Assembly (NCBI RefSeq): GCF_029633865.1
Contig: NC_079223.1
Span: 628,001-692,000, forward strand
DNA length: 64,000 bases
Source: Lampris incognitus
Taxonomy: Eukaryota; Chordata; Actinopteri; Lampriformes; Lampridae
Direction of reading: 5' to 3'
Part shown: one piece after another, positions 26,656-39,700 of the stretch
Layout of the letters: each line of letters opens with the position of its first letter
Numbering within the stretch: the stretch's first letter is position 1
Translations under genes and position numbers: made by a program
Notes under the pieces: model-generated
The model's input: only the letters and a program-made list of their open reading frames with translations
Told to the model about the DNA's origin: nothing
Databases searched by the model: none

Positions 26656-29416
26656 CAAATTCAAATTTGCTTTTATTAGCATGACAAATACATTTGTATT
26701 GCAAAGCATTTTCACACAAAGGACAATAACAGTGCACGAATACGCAATATATATACATCAACACATGCAATAAAATAACTTACACAGCTACGTCATGGCA
26801 ACAAGATCCTGTGTGAGGGGATGTGTGTTAATTTGTCAGTCTCTGCATGATTGTGTGTGTGTGTGTGTGTGCGTGTGAGAGTGTGTTCACATAAAGGACA
26901 AGATCAGTATACAATACAGAACACATATACATCAACAGATGCAATAAAAATCTTTCTGCCATCGTCTGTGTGGCCCTGTGTGTGGAGGGGGGAGCTGTCC
27001 GTGTGTGTGTGTGTGTGTGTGTGTGAATATGAGTGTGTGAGTGTGTGCGTGTGTCCTCGAGTGTTGTCCCGGTCCTCCTCATTGGGAAGGAGTACGGGGT
27101 ATCAGTCACTGTCCCTCAGACGGTGGCAGGCTAGAACATACTGTGCAGCCACAGTACAGCTGTCTCTGTGTTCACCTAGTATGTGGAGCAGTTTTCTGGG
27201 GTTCGGCAGGGCAGTGAATTTGGGGTGTCTCCCCTCAAATTTCTGAAAGTAATAATTGCGGATTTCCCCGAATGCCTTGCATTCAGCCAAAAAGTGCAGC
27301 TCTGTCTCAAAAACATTGTCTTCACTCTGTTGACAGAGTGAAGACAGGTCTTTTTATTTCTGCCTTTTTCTGTTGCTAGGCGATGCTCACTGAGTCTGTT
27401 TCTATTGCGATGCTCACTGAGTCTGTATTTCGTCAGTATGTTTCTCAAATGTGTTTCTTTTATTTGAATCAGGTGATCTGCTAATGTGTCCTCTCTGTCT
27501 AGGGCCAAATAGCATTGCATCTTGCTTTGGGATTTTGTTTTAGATTGCCAATATTCATAATAATTGTCTTTTAGGTTTGAGGGAATTTGTTGAAGCCGGT
27601 GTAGTTTGGACCTGGTCTTGTGCCTCTAAAGTGTTAGCATGTGTTAGTGGAACAGGACGACTGAGAACCAGGTTGGTAGGAGAGTTCTTATCTTTGCTCG
27701 ACTCTTGGTATCGCAAGGCTTTATAATGGAAAGAGTGTGGGTCGCTGAATGTTAGAAGTTTCCAGAATTTGATTGCTCTTTTTTGAATTTTAATCAGAAG
27801 AGGATATTGGCCTCGTTCTGCCCTGCATGCATTGTTTGTGGTGTGCCGATGGACTTTAAGAATGTTTTTACAGAATTCAACATGCAGGGTCTCAACTGGA
27901 TATTTTTCCCATTTATCTTGTTCTTGACTTGCAAGTGGACCCAACACTTCACTGCCATGAAGGGCAATTGGTTCTATGACTGATTCAAATATTTTTAACC
28001 AGATTCTAATTGGAATTTCAAAAGAGATTTGTCTTTTTATGGCAAGTGGAGCCCTGCGTGCCTTGTCTCTTAGTTCATTCACTTCCATGTTGAAAGTTCC
28101 TCTAGAATTGATTCTAAGGCCTAGGTAGGTATAACTAAATGTATGGTCAATTTCATTTGGTCCTAATCTAAATATGTGCTGTCTTCCCTGATGTCTGGAT
28201 CTTTTCTGAAATATCATTATTTTAGTTCTATTCATGTTAACTGTCAGGGCCCAGGTCTGACAAAACTTTTGAAGAAGGTCTAATTGAGTCTGAAGGACCA
28301 GGTCATTCGCATAGAGCAGGAATTTGACCTCACTGTCTTGAGTCCAGGTGTTGGTGAGTTTTCTAGCATATAGTTGCCAACTCATTGATATACACGTTAA
28401 ACAGAGTTGGGCTTAAAGGGCAGCCCTGTCTCATTCCGCTCTCCTGAGGGATATAGTGAGTTCTTTTGGATCCTATTTTGATTCCACACTTAGCTCCCGA
28501 GTACATTGATTTTATAATATATGTTTTCCCCCTACCCCACTTTCCATTAATTTGTAGAACAATCCGTAATGCCAAATAGAATCAAATGCTTTTCTGAAGT
28601 CGATAAAACAAGTGAATAATTTGTTTTTAGTTTTAGTTCTGATTTTTCCCCTTTTGTCCCAATTTATTGGCCAATCAATCCCTATTCTAGTTCAAACACA
28701 CACCCTCGTACTGCATACGTTTGCCAACTCCATCCCTCCGGCCGGCAGTCTCGAAGGAGACACCTCCCCACTTTCGTGACAAGGCGACTCCAGGCCGAAC
28801 CACTGCTTTTTCCCCACACACACAGAGACGCATTCACGTGACGAACACAAGCTGACTCTGCCCCCCCCCCCTGAAGGCAGCGTTGCCAATTATTGCTGCT
28901 TCATCGAGTCCGGCCATAGTTGGATCTGACAAGACTGGAGCAACTGCATCCAGGGCATCGACACAAAGCCGATGCTTAGACCGCTACACCACCGCGGACC
29001 CAATTTGTCTTTATTTTGAATATGTTTTTCAATTAGGGTATGTAGGGTGTAAATATGATCAGTAGTGTGATAATTTGGTAAGAATCCAATCTGGCTTTTA
29101 CTCAAAACATTGTGTTTCATTAGCTGGGAATTAATGATACTACAGACTACCTTCCCCAGGTTACTGTTCACACAGATGCCTCGGTAGTTGTCGGGGTCAA
29201 ATTTATCTCCACTTTTGAAAATTGGTGTGATTAATCCGTGATTCCAGATATCAGGGGAATAACCCACACTCAGAACTAGGTTGAATAACTTAAGTGTAGC
29301 ACATTGAGACTTTTCATTCATATATTTTAGCACTTCATTTAGAATGCCATCAGGTCCACATGCTTTTTTGGGCTTCAGCTTACCAATTTGGTCTAAAGAG
29401 AGTGAGACACCAATTT

Positions 29417-29459
<43 letters not shown>

Positions 29460-32400
29460 CTCATTCTCTCTATCGCTCACTCTCACTCTCTCACTGTCTC
29501 TCTCATTCTCTCACTCTGTCTTGTCTTGACCCTTGGGGAGTCTGTGACTTGAACCACTGTTCTAAAAAAAGAAAAAAAAAAGACTTTTTTAGATGGCTTA
29601 ATGTAAAGGAGTTGTTCATGTTGATGTGAAATGGATGTGTCCTTATTGATTTTTTTGTTTTATGTAAAATAAAGAGCTGTTTAAAATTTTAAAAAAATCT
29701 CACTCTGTTTCTCACTCTCTCACCATCTCACTCTCCCAGTATCTCACTCACTGTCTCACTTTCTCTCACTTTGTCTATCACTCTCTCACTCTGTGTTTCA
29801 CTCAGTTCAATTCAATGATGCTTAATTGGCATGACTGCATTAATTACAATGTTGCCAAAGCAAAACAGGTCAACAGAGTACTAAACAAAAAAAAAAGGAA
29901 AAAGGAATACATAGCTCTGGCAGAAACATAGAGCAGCACTTGAACAGCAACTGATAGTAATTGACAGTGTTTTGGTCACTCACTGATCCTTAAGCTATGG
30001 CATTCTGACACATATTGTGCCGCAATGTGTGACCTTTGACCCTCTCCTAAAATAAGTGGCCATTGTTATTTCTCATCCAGGAGTAGAACATTTGTAATCT
30101 GATTTTCAAATTTCTCCTGGTATTTTTCTCTTATGTCCTGGAATTTCTCACAATTTAAGTGGTGAAAGTGCATCTAAACAAGCATCTAAGAGCAAAACCA
30201 GTGCTTAAGTGAAAGTGCAAGAAAGAGATTTTTTTTTTTTAAAAATGAGTGAATACAATAAGTGCTAAGAACAAGTAACAGGGTAGTAGTTCTTAAAGAT
30301 GTGAGTTTTCAATCTGCACCGAAAGATGGGCAGCGACTCCGCTGTCCTGACATCAGTGGGGAGTTCATTCCACCACTGTGGGGCCAGGACAGAAAAGAGC
30401 CGTGACAGGGTTGATCGGCAGCAGGGGCCTCTGAGCGACGGGGCAACCAGGCGTCCCGAGGCAGCAGAGCGAGTGGTTAGGTGGGGGTGTAGGGCTTGAC
30501 CATGGCCTGGAGATAGGAAGGAGCTGTTCCTTTCACTGCCCTGTAGGCTAGCACCAGAGCCTTAAACTGGATGTGAGCAGCTACTGGGAGCCAGTGTAGG
30601 GACATGAGAAGGGGAGTTGTATAGGAGAACTTAGGGCGGTTGAACACCAGACAAGCTGCAGCTTTCAGAACAAGCTCCAGAGGTCTGATGGCCGACGCCG
30701 GGGTGCCAGCAAGGAGGGAGTTGCCGTAGTCCAGCCGGGAGATGACCAGAGCCCGGATATGCAACTGTGCCATCTCGTCGGTGAGGAATGGGCGAATCCT
30801 CCTGATGTTATAGAGGTGACATCTGCAGGATCGAGCAACCGATGCAACGTTTTCAGCAAACGACAGTTGGTCATCCAGGATCACACCCAGATTCCTCACA
30901 GTCCGAGTTGGCGTCGCCACGCTGTTGTCAATGGTGATGGCCAGGTCTCGGTGCGGGCAACCTTTCCCCGGGAGGAACACCAGCTCTGTCTTCTCCAGAT
31001 TGAGCTTCAGGTGGTGTGTCACCATCCACTCCGAGATGTCAGTCAAGCATGCAGCAATGTGTGTCTCTACTTGTTTGTCAGAGGGAGGAAAGGACAAGAT
31101 CAGGTGGGTGTCATCGGCATAACAATGGTAAGAGAAGCCAAGTGAGCGAATAACAGAACCCAGGGATGTCGTGTACAGGGAGAAAAGGAGAGGACCCATA
31201 ACCGAACCCTGTGGAACACATGTAGTCAGTCTGCGAGGCTCTGACACAGATCCCCTCCATGTCACCTGGTAGGAGCGACCCATCAGATAGGTTGCAAACA
31301 TTGACAGTGCAGAGCCTGTGACACCCAGCCCCTCGAGGGTAGAGAGGAGGATCTGCTGGTTCATTGTGTCGAATGCAGCTGACAGGTCCAAGGGTATCAG
31401 GACAGAGGAGAGAGAGTTTGCTCTCGCAGAGTGCAGCGTTTCTGTCACTGCAAGGAGGGCCGTCTCTGTCGAGTGACCCACCCTGAACTCAGATTTGTTG
31501 GGGTCCAGGAGGTTGTTCTGGTAGAGGTACAAAGAAAGTTGATTAAGACAGCACGTTCGAAAGTTTTGGATAGAAAGGGTAGAAGGGAAACCGGTCTGTA
31601 GTTTGTGACATCAGAGGGGTTAAGTGATGGTTTCTTCAGAAGGGGGGGTGACTCTAGCAGTCTTGAAGGCAGATGGAAAGCATCCTGCCTGGAGGGAGGT
31701 GTTGTTGAGGTGGGTTAGATAGGGAAGGAGTTCAGGTGCTATAGAATGAAGAAGAGGGGAGGGGACCGGGTCGAGGGAGCATGTGGTGGGGCGACTGGAC
31801 GTGATGAGGTTGAGGACCTCGTCGGGGGAGAGGGGAGCGAGGTGGGATAGGGTGGGATGTGGAGAGGTGAGGGAGGGTGCAATAGTGCAAGCAGCACTAA
31901 CCGGCTGGTGAGAAAAGGAGGATCTTATGTCATTTACCTTCTTGTCAAAGAAGTTAGCGAAGTCATCAGGGAGAATGGAGGAAATAGGAGGAGGAGGTTG
32001 AAGAAATGTAGAGAAGGTTTCAAAGAGTTTCTTAGGATTAGAGGCAGAGGATAGGATTTTAGAGTTATAGAAGGCAGCCTTAGCAGCAGAAAGGGAGGAG
32101 GAGAAAGTGGAAAGAAGAGACTGGAAGTTGAGAAGGTCCTCTGAGAGTTTGCCTTTTCTCCATTTGGGCTCTGCCACTCTCAGGCTCTGTCTGTCAGTAC
32201 GTACTGAGTTGGTCAGCCAAGGGGCAGGTGGAGTTGGGCGTGCAGGCCTGGAGGTGAGGGGACAGAGATTGTCCAGAGAAGAGGAGAGGGTAGAGAGAAG
32301 AAGATCAGTAGCAGTGTCAGGGGGTAGGAGAGAGAAAGCTTCAGGTGTAGGGAGGATAGAGGTAACAGAGGAAGAAAGATCAGTGGCAAGGAGAGAGCGG

Positions 32401-33742
32401 AGGTGTCTATGGGTGGAAACCATGTGGGTAGGGGAAGGGGCTGAGGGGGGTGAAGAGAAGGAGAGAGAGTAGGACATGAAATAGTGGTCAGAGAGCTGGA
32501 GGGGAGTAACAGATAGATTGGAAATAGGACAGTGTCTAGTAAAGATAAGGTCCAGCTGGTTGCCGGTCTTGTGGGTAGGAGGAGAGGGTGAGAGGTGAAG
32601 GTCAAAGGAAGAGAGGAAAGAGAGAAGAGGATCTAGCTTGTTAGTGTGGATGTTGAAGTCACCGAGAAGGATAAGTGCAGAGTCATCACCAGGGAAGTGC
32701 GAGACAAGTGTGTCAAGCTCCTCCAGAAACTCACCAAGGGGGCCTGGTGGGCGGTACACAACCACGATGGGGAGTTTGACTGGATAAGAGACAGTAACAG
32801 CATGAAATTCAAAAGAGGGCGGAGAAAACTGTGGCATGGAAACAAGAGACTATTTCCATTTCAGGGAGATTAGCAGGCCGGTACCACCACCCCGCCTCCC
32901 AGCTCTGGGGGTGTGAGGAAAAAGAGTACACATCAGACAGAGCTGCGGGTGTGGTAGTGTTTTCTGGCATGATCCAGGTCTCAGTTAGAGCAAGAAAGTT
33001 GAGGGAGAGCAAGGATGCGTAGCATGAGATAAACTCAGCTTTCAGCACTGCAGACTGGCAATTCCAGAGCCCTCCCTTCACCACTTGCTCAACGCGAGTA
33101 GAGAGAGTGGGATAGATGAGATTGGTGGGGTCACAGCACCTAGGAGTGACCCAACGTCTATGCCAACCCCGGGAAGAGGAAAGGACAGGAATGTGAAGGA
33201 AACACATAGTCTTTACTAGGTGCACAAAATACAGCTGACTGACCAGATCTAAAAAGAGCAGTCCGTGCTTGACGAAGTCTTGGCTTGAAAAAGTGGCGGT
33301 TGCATTTGTTCACTGAAGCCTTCATTCAACCTAGGCTTGTTTGCCCTAAGCTTGTTTGCCTGACGCTTCCAAGTAGCAGCATTGATTTAAAGAACACTGA
33401 TTGCTAATTGGCTGCCAGGAGTGCAGGCCACACCCTGGCCACTTAACACCCAACTGGCCAAAGAGGTACACTGAAAATGGGCCTATTGCCCAGAACCTGG
33501 TCACTTATGTGAAACTCTATCAAACCTCACACAATACTATTAAAACTGCAAACAGCAAGTTACCAAGGAATATATTTTCTTTTGAATTTCTGTTTTTTTG
33601 CAAATATTTGTTTAGACTACTCAATGGTCTTTTTTTCCTGACATTTTTTTTTCTTGTATGAGCTGGAGGATAAAGAGATGATTTTGTTTGAGTATCAGCT
33701 GTTGGACTGTAATGTATTCTGAATAAATGTACCTTTTTAAAT

Positions 33743-33781
<39 letters not shown>

Positions 33782-36700
33782 GTCTCTCTCTCTCTGTCTC
33801 TCAGAGGGACCTTTAGACCGTTGACCTTTAACCAAGCCTGTAATGGTCCAATTCTTCATTCACATCAAGATAACAACATTAACACAAATACTCATATACA
33901 TAGTGAAAAACACAACAGTTCCCATACACAGTAAAAACAAAAGGATACACATCTTCTTTTTTTTTGCTTCCAGAAATTAAGAAGAAGCACTTGGTTCTCT
34001 ACCGTGCACAGCACATCCCCATGTCCCCAAACAGAAATTAATCCTTCTAAGTTTGAACTAAGTTTGAAAAACATGAACTCAATTTTCAGCTGAGAGAGAT
34101 CTATTTATTTATTTATCTATTTATCTGCTTGTGTTTTCAATATGATTGTATTTTTAAAAAAAATAAAAGTTACTTTAAAAAAAAATCTGTCTCTGTCTCT
34201 GTGTTGCAGGAGTCGTAGCCTGAGGACTCCTGCTAACATGTTCATTATTAACCTGGCCGTCACAGACTTGTTGATGTGCATCACACAGACTCCCATCTTC
34301 TTCACCACCAGCATGCATAAGAGATGGATCTTTGGAGAGAAAGGTAAAGTCTTTACTTCCTTCTCACCATCTTCCTCTGTATCTCTCTATCCATCCATCC
34401 TTTTCTTCCTCTATATCTATCTCCTTATCTCCTCTGTTATATCTCTATCTCCCCCTATATCTCTTTGTCTGTCTTCTCCTCTATATCTTTCCCTCTGTCT
34501 TCTCATCTATGTCACTCTATTTGTCCATATCCTCCTCTACATGTCTCCATTTGTCAATGTCCTCCTGGTCTATATCGCCATATCGCCCCCTCTATATCTC
34601 TCTATCTCCTTCTCCATATTTCCATATATGTCTATTGCCTCCTAGTGTCATTAGTGTTGGGTAAACGGTAGATCACCAATAATAATGCCATAGGAAACTC
34701 ATATTAAAAATGATCTGGGCAATACCACAAATCATTACACAGTCATACTTACAGACTGTCTGTGGATTAATAAAGACCTAGAAAAGAAAAGTTTTAAGTC
34801 TTTCTTTAATGAAGTGACTCTATTAATAGGTACATAAGACAAGTATATCTACATATCACTACAGACTTTACACTATACAAATAACAGTACCCTACATATG
34901 TTAATAGTAATAGACAGTATGCTATATATATTAATACATATGGACAGTACACTACATATGAATACATACCACTCTTACCAAAACATATTTGGCGTGTGCT
35001 CCTGCTCCCGGTTCCAGGAAAGTAGAGCCCTGCATGAGTGAGTAGTCCGGTCAGTACAGCCTGGTACTCAGCATTGCTTTGAGGTTGGACTCTTTTAAGA
35101 TCAGGCAATCAGGACAATCGAAGCATTGTGTCCATCTACAGATATGTTCTTGTTTTCAGCTGGGACAGATCTGAACAAAAGGCACTTGACTTTTAATATA
35201 TGTAAACATAGATATAATCTCTAACTGTTTTATTTAGCTACTTTGTTAAATGTCATGCTCCTTACATTTACAACAAAGTATTCTGAAAGTAATCCATAGT
35301 ATTCAGATTACTGATTTTGTGTAATCTAATGGAATAAATGACAGATTGAATTTTGTAGCATACATTCAGTTGTCTGCAGAGGAAGAGTAATTAAAAAGAA
35401 CTCTCCCTGTCCTGCTGCTAAGACCAACATGCCACAGTCACTGATGCTGCAAAGCTTCACCTGTGGTGTCACCATAGAAACACCAAATCTGGATGATGCA
35501 CGTCCATTATCACATTCTGTTTGTTTGAGTATGAACTGTTTCTCCTCCTGACCTCCTTTTCTGACAGAGCAGCTTCAAACCACAGTCAACAACACAACAC
35601 AACACAACAAAATACAATAAAACAACATAATACAAAGCACCCACAACACAATAACCAAACATACACTCATCATCTGGATCTCTCCCTCTCTCTTCTCACA
35701 ATTCTCTTTTTCTGCTCCTCATCTCCTTCCCCTCCTTCCTGTTATCTCTCTCTCTTTTCATTTCATCTGTTTTTTTCTTCTATTTGAAAGCATGTGATTG
35801 AGCTGTACTGGTGGTGTTAGCAGAGCTAATGTCCCTGTGGTGATACCGGTGATGATGCTAGCAGTGCTAATGTGTTCAGGTTGTGAGCTGTATGCGTTCT
35901 GTGGAGCTCTCTTCGGGATATGTTCCATGATCACTCTCATGGTGATCGCTGTGGATCGATACTTTGTCATCACGCGACCTTTGGCCTCCATCGGTGTGTT
36001 GTCACGGAAACGCGCTCTGCTCATCCTTTCTGCAGCCTGGGCATACTCTCTGGGCTGGAGCTTGCCGCCTTTTTTCGGCTGGAGTGAGTTTTCAACACAC
36101 ACACACACACACACACATACACACACTATATGTATAGCAAGCTATATTTATACAATGGCTTCAGTGTCTGCAGAAAGAGAATTGTCCTCAATGATTCTCT
36201 CTCACTCGCTTCTCTCCTCCAGGTGCATATGTTCCTGAGGGTCTGCTGACTTCCTGTACGTGGGACTACATGACCTTCACGCCATCTGTGCGAGCGTACA
36301 CCATGATGCTCTTCCTCTTTGTCTTTTTCCTGCCGCTCTTCGTCATCATTTGCTGCTATTTCTTTATCTTCCGAGCCATACGCACCACCAACCGGTCAGC
36401 ACTCTCTCTGTCCCTTCTCTATCATCCATAATCATACTATCTCTCTCTGTCTCTTCTCTATCATCCATCATCATACTATCTCTCTCTGTCCCGTCTCTAT
36501 AATCCATCACCATCCTATCCTCTAATCACTTCTCTATCATCCATCATCATACTATCTCTCTCTGTCCCTTCTCTATAATCCATCACCATCCTTTTATCAC
36601 TTCTCTATCATCCATCATCATTCTGTTTCTCTCTCTCTTTGTCCCTCTATAATTCATCACCATCCTATCCTCTTATCACTTCTCACTTCATGACCTCCAT

Positions 36701-39700
36701 GCCGTCTGTGTGAGCGTACACCATGATGCTCTTCCTCTTTGTCTTTTTCCTGCCACTCTTTGTCATCATTTGCTGCTACTTCTTTATCTTCCGAGCCATA
36801 TGCACTACCAACTGGTCAGCACTCTCTCTGTCACTTCTCTATCATCCATCATCATTGTATCTCTCTCTGTCACTTCTCTATCATCCATCACCATCCTATC
36901 CTCTTATTGCTTCTCTATAATCCATCACCATCCCATCCTCTTATTGCTTCTCTATCATCCATCACCATTCTATCGCTGTCCCTTCTCTACCATCCATTGT
37001 CATTCTATCTCAGTCACTTGTCTGTCATTTGTCATCATTCTATTCTATGCCACTTCTCCATCATTCATCATCATTGTATCACCATCATTACATCATCGGT
37101 CACTTCTCTATCCTCCATCATCATTCTTTCGCTGTCTTCTCTGTCATCCATCGTCATCCTATCGCTCAGTCACTTCTCTGTCATCCATCATCATCCTATC
37201 TGTCTCTTCTCTGTCATCCACCATCATCCCATCACTCAGTAACTTCTCTACCATCCATCATCATCATCCTATCTGCCACTTCTCTGTCATCCATCATCAT
37301 CCCATCTCTCAGTCACTTCTCTGGCATCCGTCATCATTCTATCTCTCTGTCAATTCTCCATCATCCATCATCATTCTATCTCTCTGTCAATTCTCTATCA
37401 TCCGTCATCATCCTATCCCATGTCTTTTCTCTGTCATCCATCATCACTCTATCACTGTCTCTTATCTGTCATCCATCATCATTCTGTCACTTGTCTCTCA
37501 TCCATCATCATTCTATTTCTTTGTCTCTTTTCTACCATCATCATCATTCTATTGTCTTTCTCTTTTCTATCATCCATCAGCATTCTATCTCCGTCTCGTT
37601 TCCTTCATTATCATTCTATTTCTCTTCTCTATCATAATTCTATCTCTCTGTCACCTTTCATCATTCCTCATTATTCTCTCTGTCACTTCTCCGTCATCTG
37701 TCATCATTTTATCTTCTTTTTATTTTAAAGTCTTGGTTGTCTCTTTCTTGCTATTATTTATGAGAGAGGAAATATAAAGATGTTAAAAAGTTGCTGTGGT
37801 CGATATAATGTGTGTGTGTGCATGCGTGCGTGCGTGTGCGTGCGTGCGTGTGTGTGTGTGTGTGTGTCTGTGTGTGTGTGTGTCTGTGTGTGTTTCAGGG
37901 CTGTTGGAAAGATTAATGGTACAGTCATCAGCCGTGACTCGGTGAAGAGTTTCCATCGGCTGCAGAACGAGTGGAAACTGGCAAAAATCGCTTTGATAGT
38001 CATTCTGCTCTACGTGGTCTCCTGGTCACCATACTCCTCTGTTGCCCTGACCGCCTTCGCCGGGTAACAAGAGCAACCCAAAACCATCACCGAAATCATG
38101 TCCGTCAAATCATGTCCATTATCACGCACATCAAGGAATTAATTACAAATATATTAAATTATTTTTTTTGTTGATTTTTTATTTTGATTTTGATGTACTT
38201 TATTCACCCCCATGGGGAAATACTTGGCTGAATTTAACCCATCATAGCTGTGTAGCTAGGAGCAGTGGGCAGCCACCCATTATACAGTTTGATATATTAT
38301 ATTATTCTATGTTTTATTTTTATATTATACTACATTAGATTTGATTAAATGATTACATAAAACTAGGTGATTGGATTTTGGTTTACATGATAACAGTCAG
38401 ATTACATCACATTACATTAAGTAAAATCATATCATGTCATATAATTTTCTGATTAAATTAGACTACATTAGATTCAGAACTACCAGGAAACAGGAAGATG
38501 AAATCCTTTCTTGAAGTATGTCTACATCTGTCTGCCGTAGATATGCAGACATGCTGACTCCATACATGAACTCTGTTCCTGCCGTCATCGCCAAAGCCTC
38601 CGCCATCCACAACCCCATCATCTACGCTATTACACACCCCAAATACCGGTAAGGCTTGTGAAAGAGCTGCAAAGTACAAACATGATCTGTTTTACATGGT
38701 TAGACTGAGATGTGTGATTAGTTTTACATGGTTAGATTGAGATGTGTGATTAGTTTTACATGGTGAGACTGAGATGTGTGATTAGTTTTACATGGTTAGA
38801 CTGAGTTGTGTGATTAGTTTTACATGGTTAGATTGAGATGTGTGATTAGTTTTACATGGTTAGACTGAGATGTGTGATTAGTTTTACATGGTTAGACTGA
38901 GATGTGTGATTAGTTTTACATGGTTAGACTGAGATGTGTGATTAGTTTTACATGGTTAGACTGAGATGTGTGATTAGTTTTACATGGTTAGATTGAGATG
39001 TGTGATTAGTTTTACATGGTTAGACTGAGTTGTGTGATTAGTTTTACATGGTTAGACTGAGTTGTGTGATTAGTTTTACATGGTTAGACTGAGATGTGTG
39101 ATTAGTTTTACATGGTTAGACTGAGATGTGTGATTAGTTTTACATGGTTAGATTGAGATGTGTGATTAGTTTTACATGGTTAGACTGAGATGTGTGATTA
39201 GTTTTACATGGTTAGACTGAGATGTGTGATTAGTTTTACATGGTTAGACTGAGATGTGTGATTAGTTTTACATGGTTAGACTGAGATGTGTGATTAGTTT
39301 TACATGGTTGGATTGAGTTGTGTGATTAGTTTTACATGGTTAGACTGAGATGTGTGATTAGTTTTACATGGTTAGACTGAGTTGTGTGATTAGTTTTACA
39401 TGGTTAGACTGAGTTGTGTGATTAGTTTTACATGGTTAGACTGAGATGTGTGATTAGTTTTACATGGTTAGACTGAGATGTGTGATTAGTTTTACATGGT
39501 TAGACTGAGATGTGTGATTAGTTTTACATGGTTAGATTGAGTTGTGTGATTAGTTTTACATGGTTAGACTGAGATGTGTGATTAGTTTTACATGGTTAGA
39601 CTGAGATGTGTGATTAGTTTTACATGGTTAGACTGAGTTGTGTGATTAGTTTTACATGGTTAGATTGAGTTGTGTGATTAGTTCTACATGGTTAGATTGA

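Larger units (their letters stand above)
26651..29419 (-). mobile_element. Non-LTR retrotransposon (family 1, copy C), broken and carrying a SINE
   Basis: The + strand starts AAATTCAAATTCAAATTTGC, matching the 3'-tail style of copy B. The C-terminal part is at 27520-27102, RT at 28575-27555 and the RT N-terminal part at 29419-29004 ([17 protein letters not shown], then [20 protein letters not shown]). The RT active site reads YAND at 28313-28302 instead of YADD, so a catalytic Asp is lost. Two (GT)n tracts lie at about 26851-26875 and 26998-27024. A SINE-like insert splits the RT at 28666-28998. Confidence 0.82.
30168..33560 (-). mobile_element. L2-type LINE, copy 1
   Basis: On the - strand it has an AP-endonuclease part (32837 downward, [20 protein letters not shown]), a connecting region and an RT (31532-30477). 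The RT contains [40 protein letters not shown] and the active site YADD at 31121-31110. A second, closely similar copy is at 52018-54958. The 5' border is not exact; sequence up to about 33560 looks like its leader. The L2/Maui-like assignment is from motif recognition. Confidence 0.85.

Noticed and set aside
26446..26773. Arg-Glu or Leu-Ser repeat proteins over the (CT)n tract
   Set aside because: Dinucleotide microsatellite read as alternating residues on both strands.
34806..35108. 100-aa - frame in intron 3
   Set aside because: No motif, and the sequence is AT-rich intron. No support beyond the open frame.
35798..36238. Single-exon gene from ATG 35798
   Set aside because: The opsin sequence begins only after the TTCAG at 35879 and breaks off into a (CA)n intron after 36083. 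It is exon 4 with flanking intron read through.
36710..37777. 355-aa Ser/His-rich frame in intron 5
   Set aside because: It is a translation of the CATCCATCATCAT minisatellite, begins in the decayed exon-5 copy, and has no plausible function.
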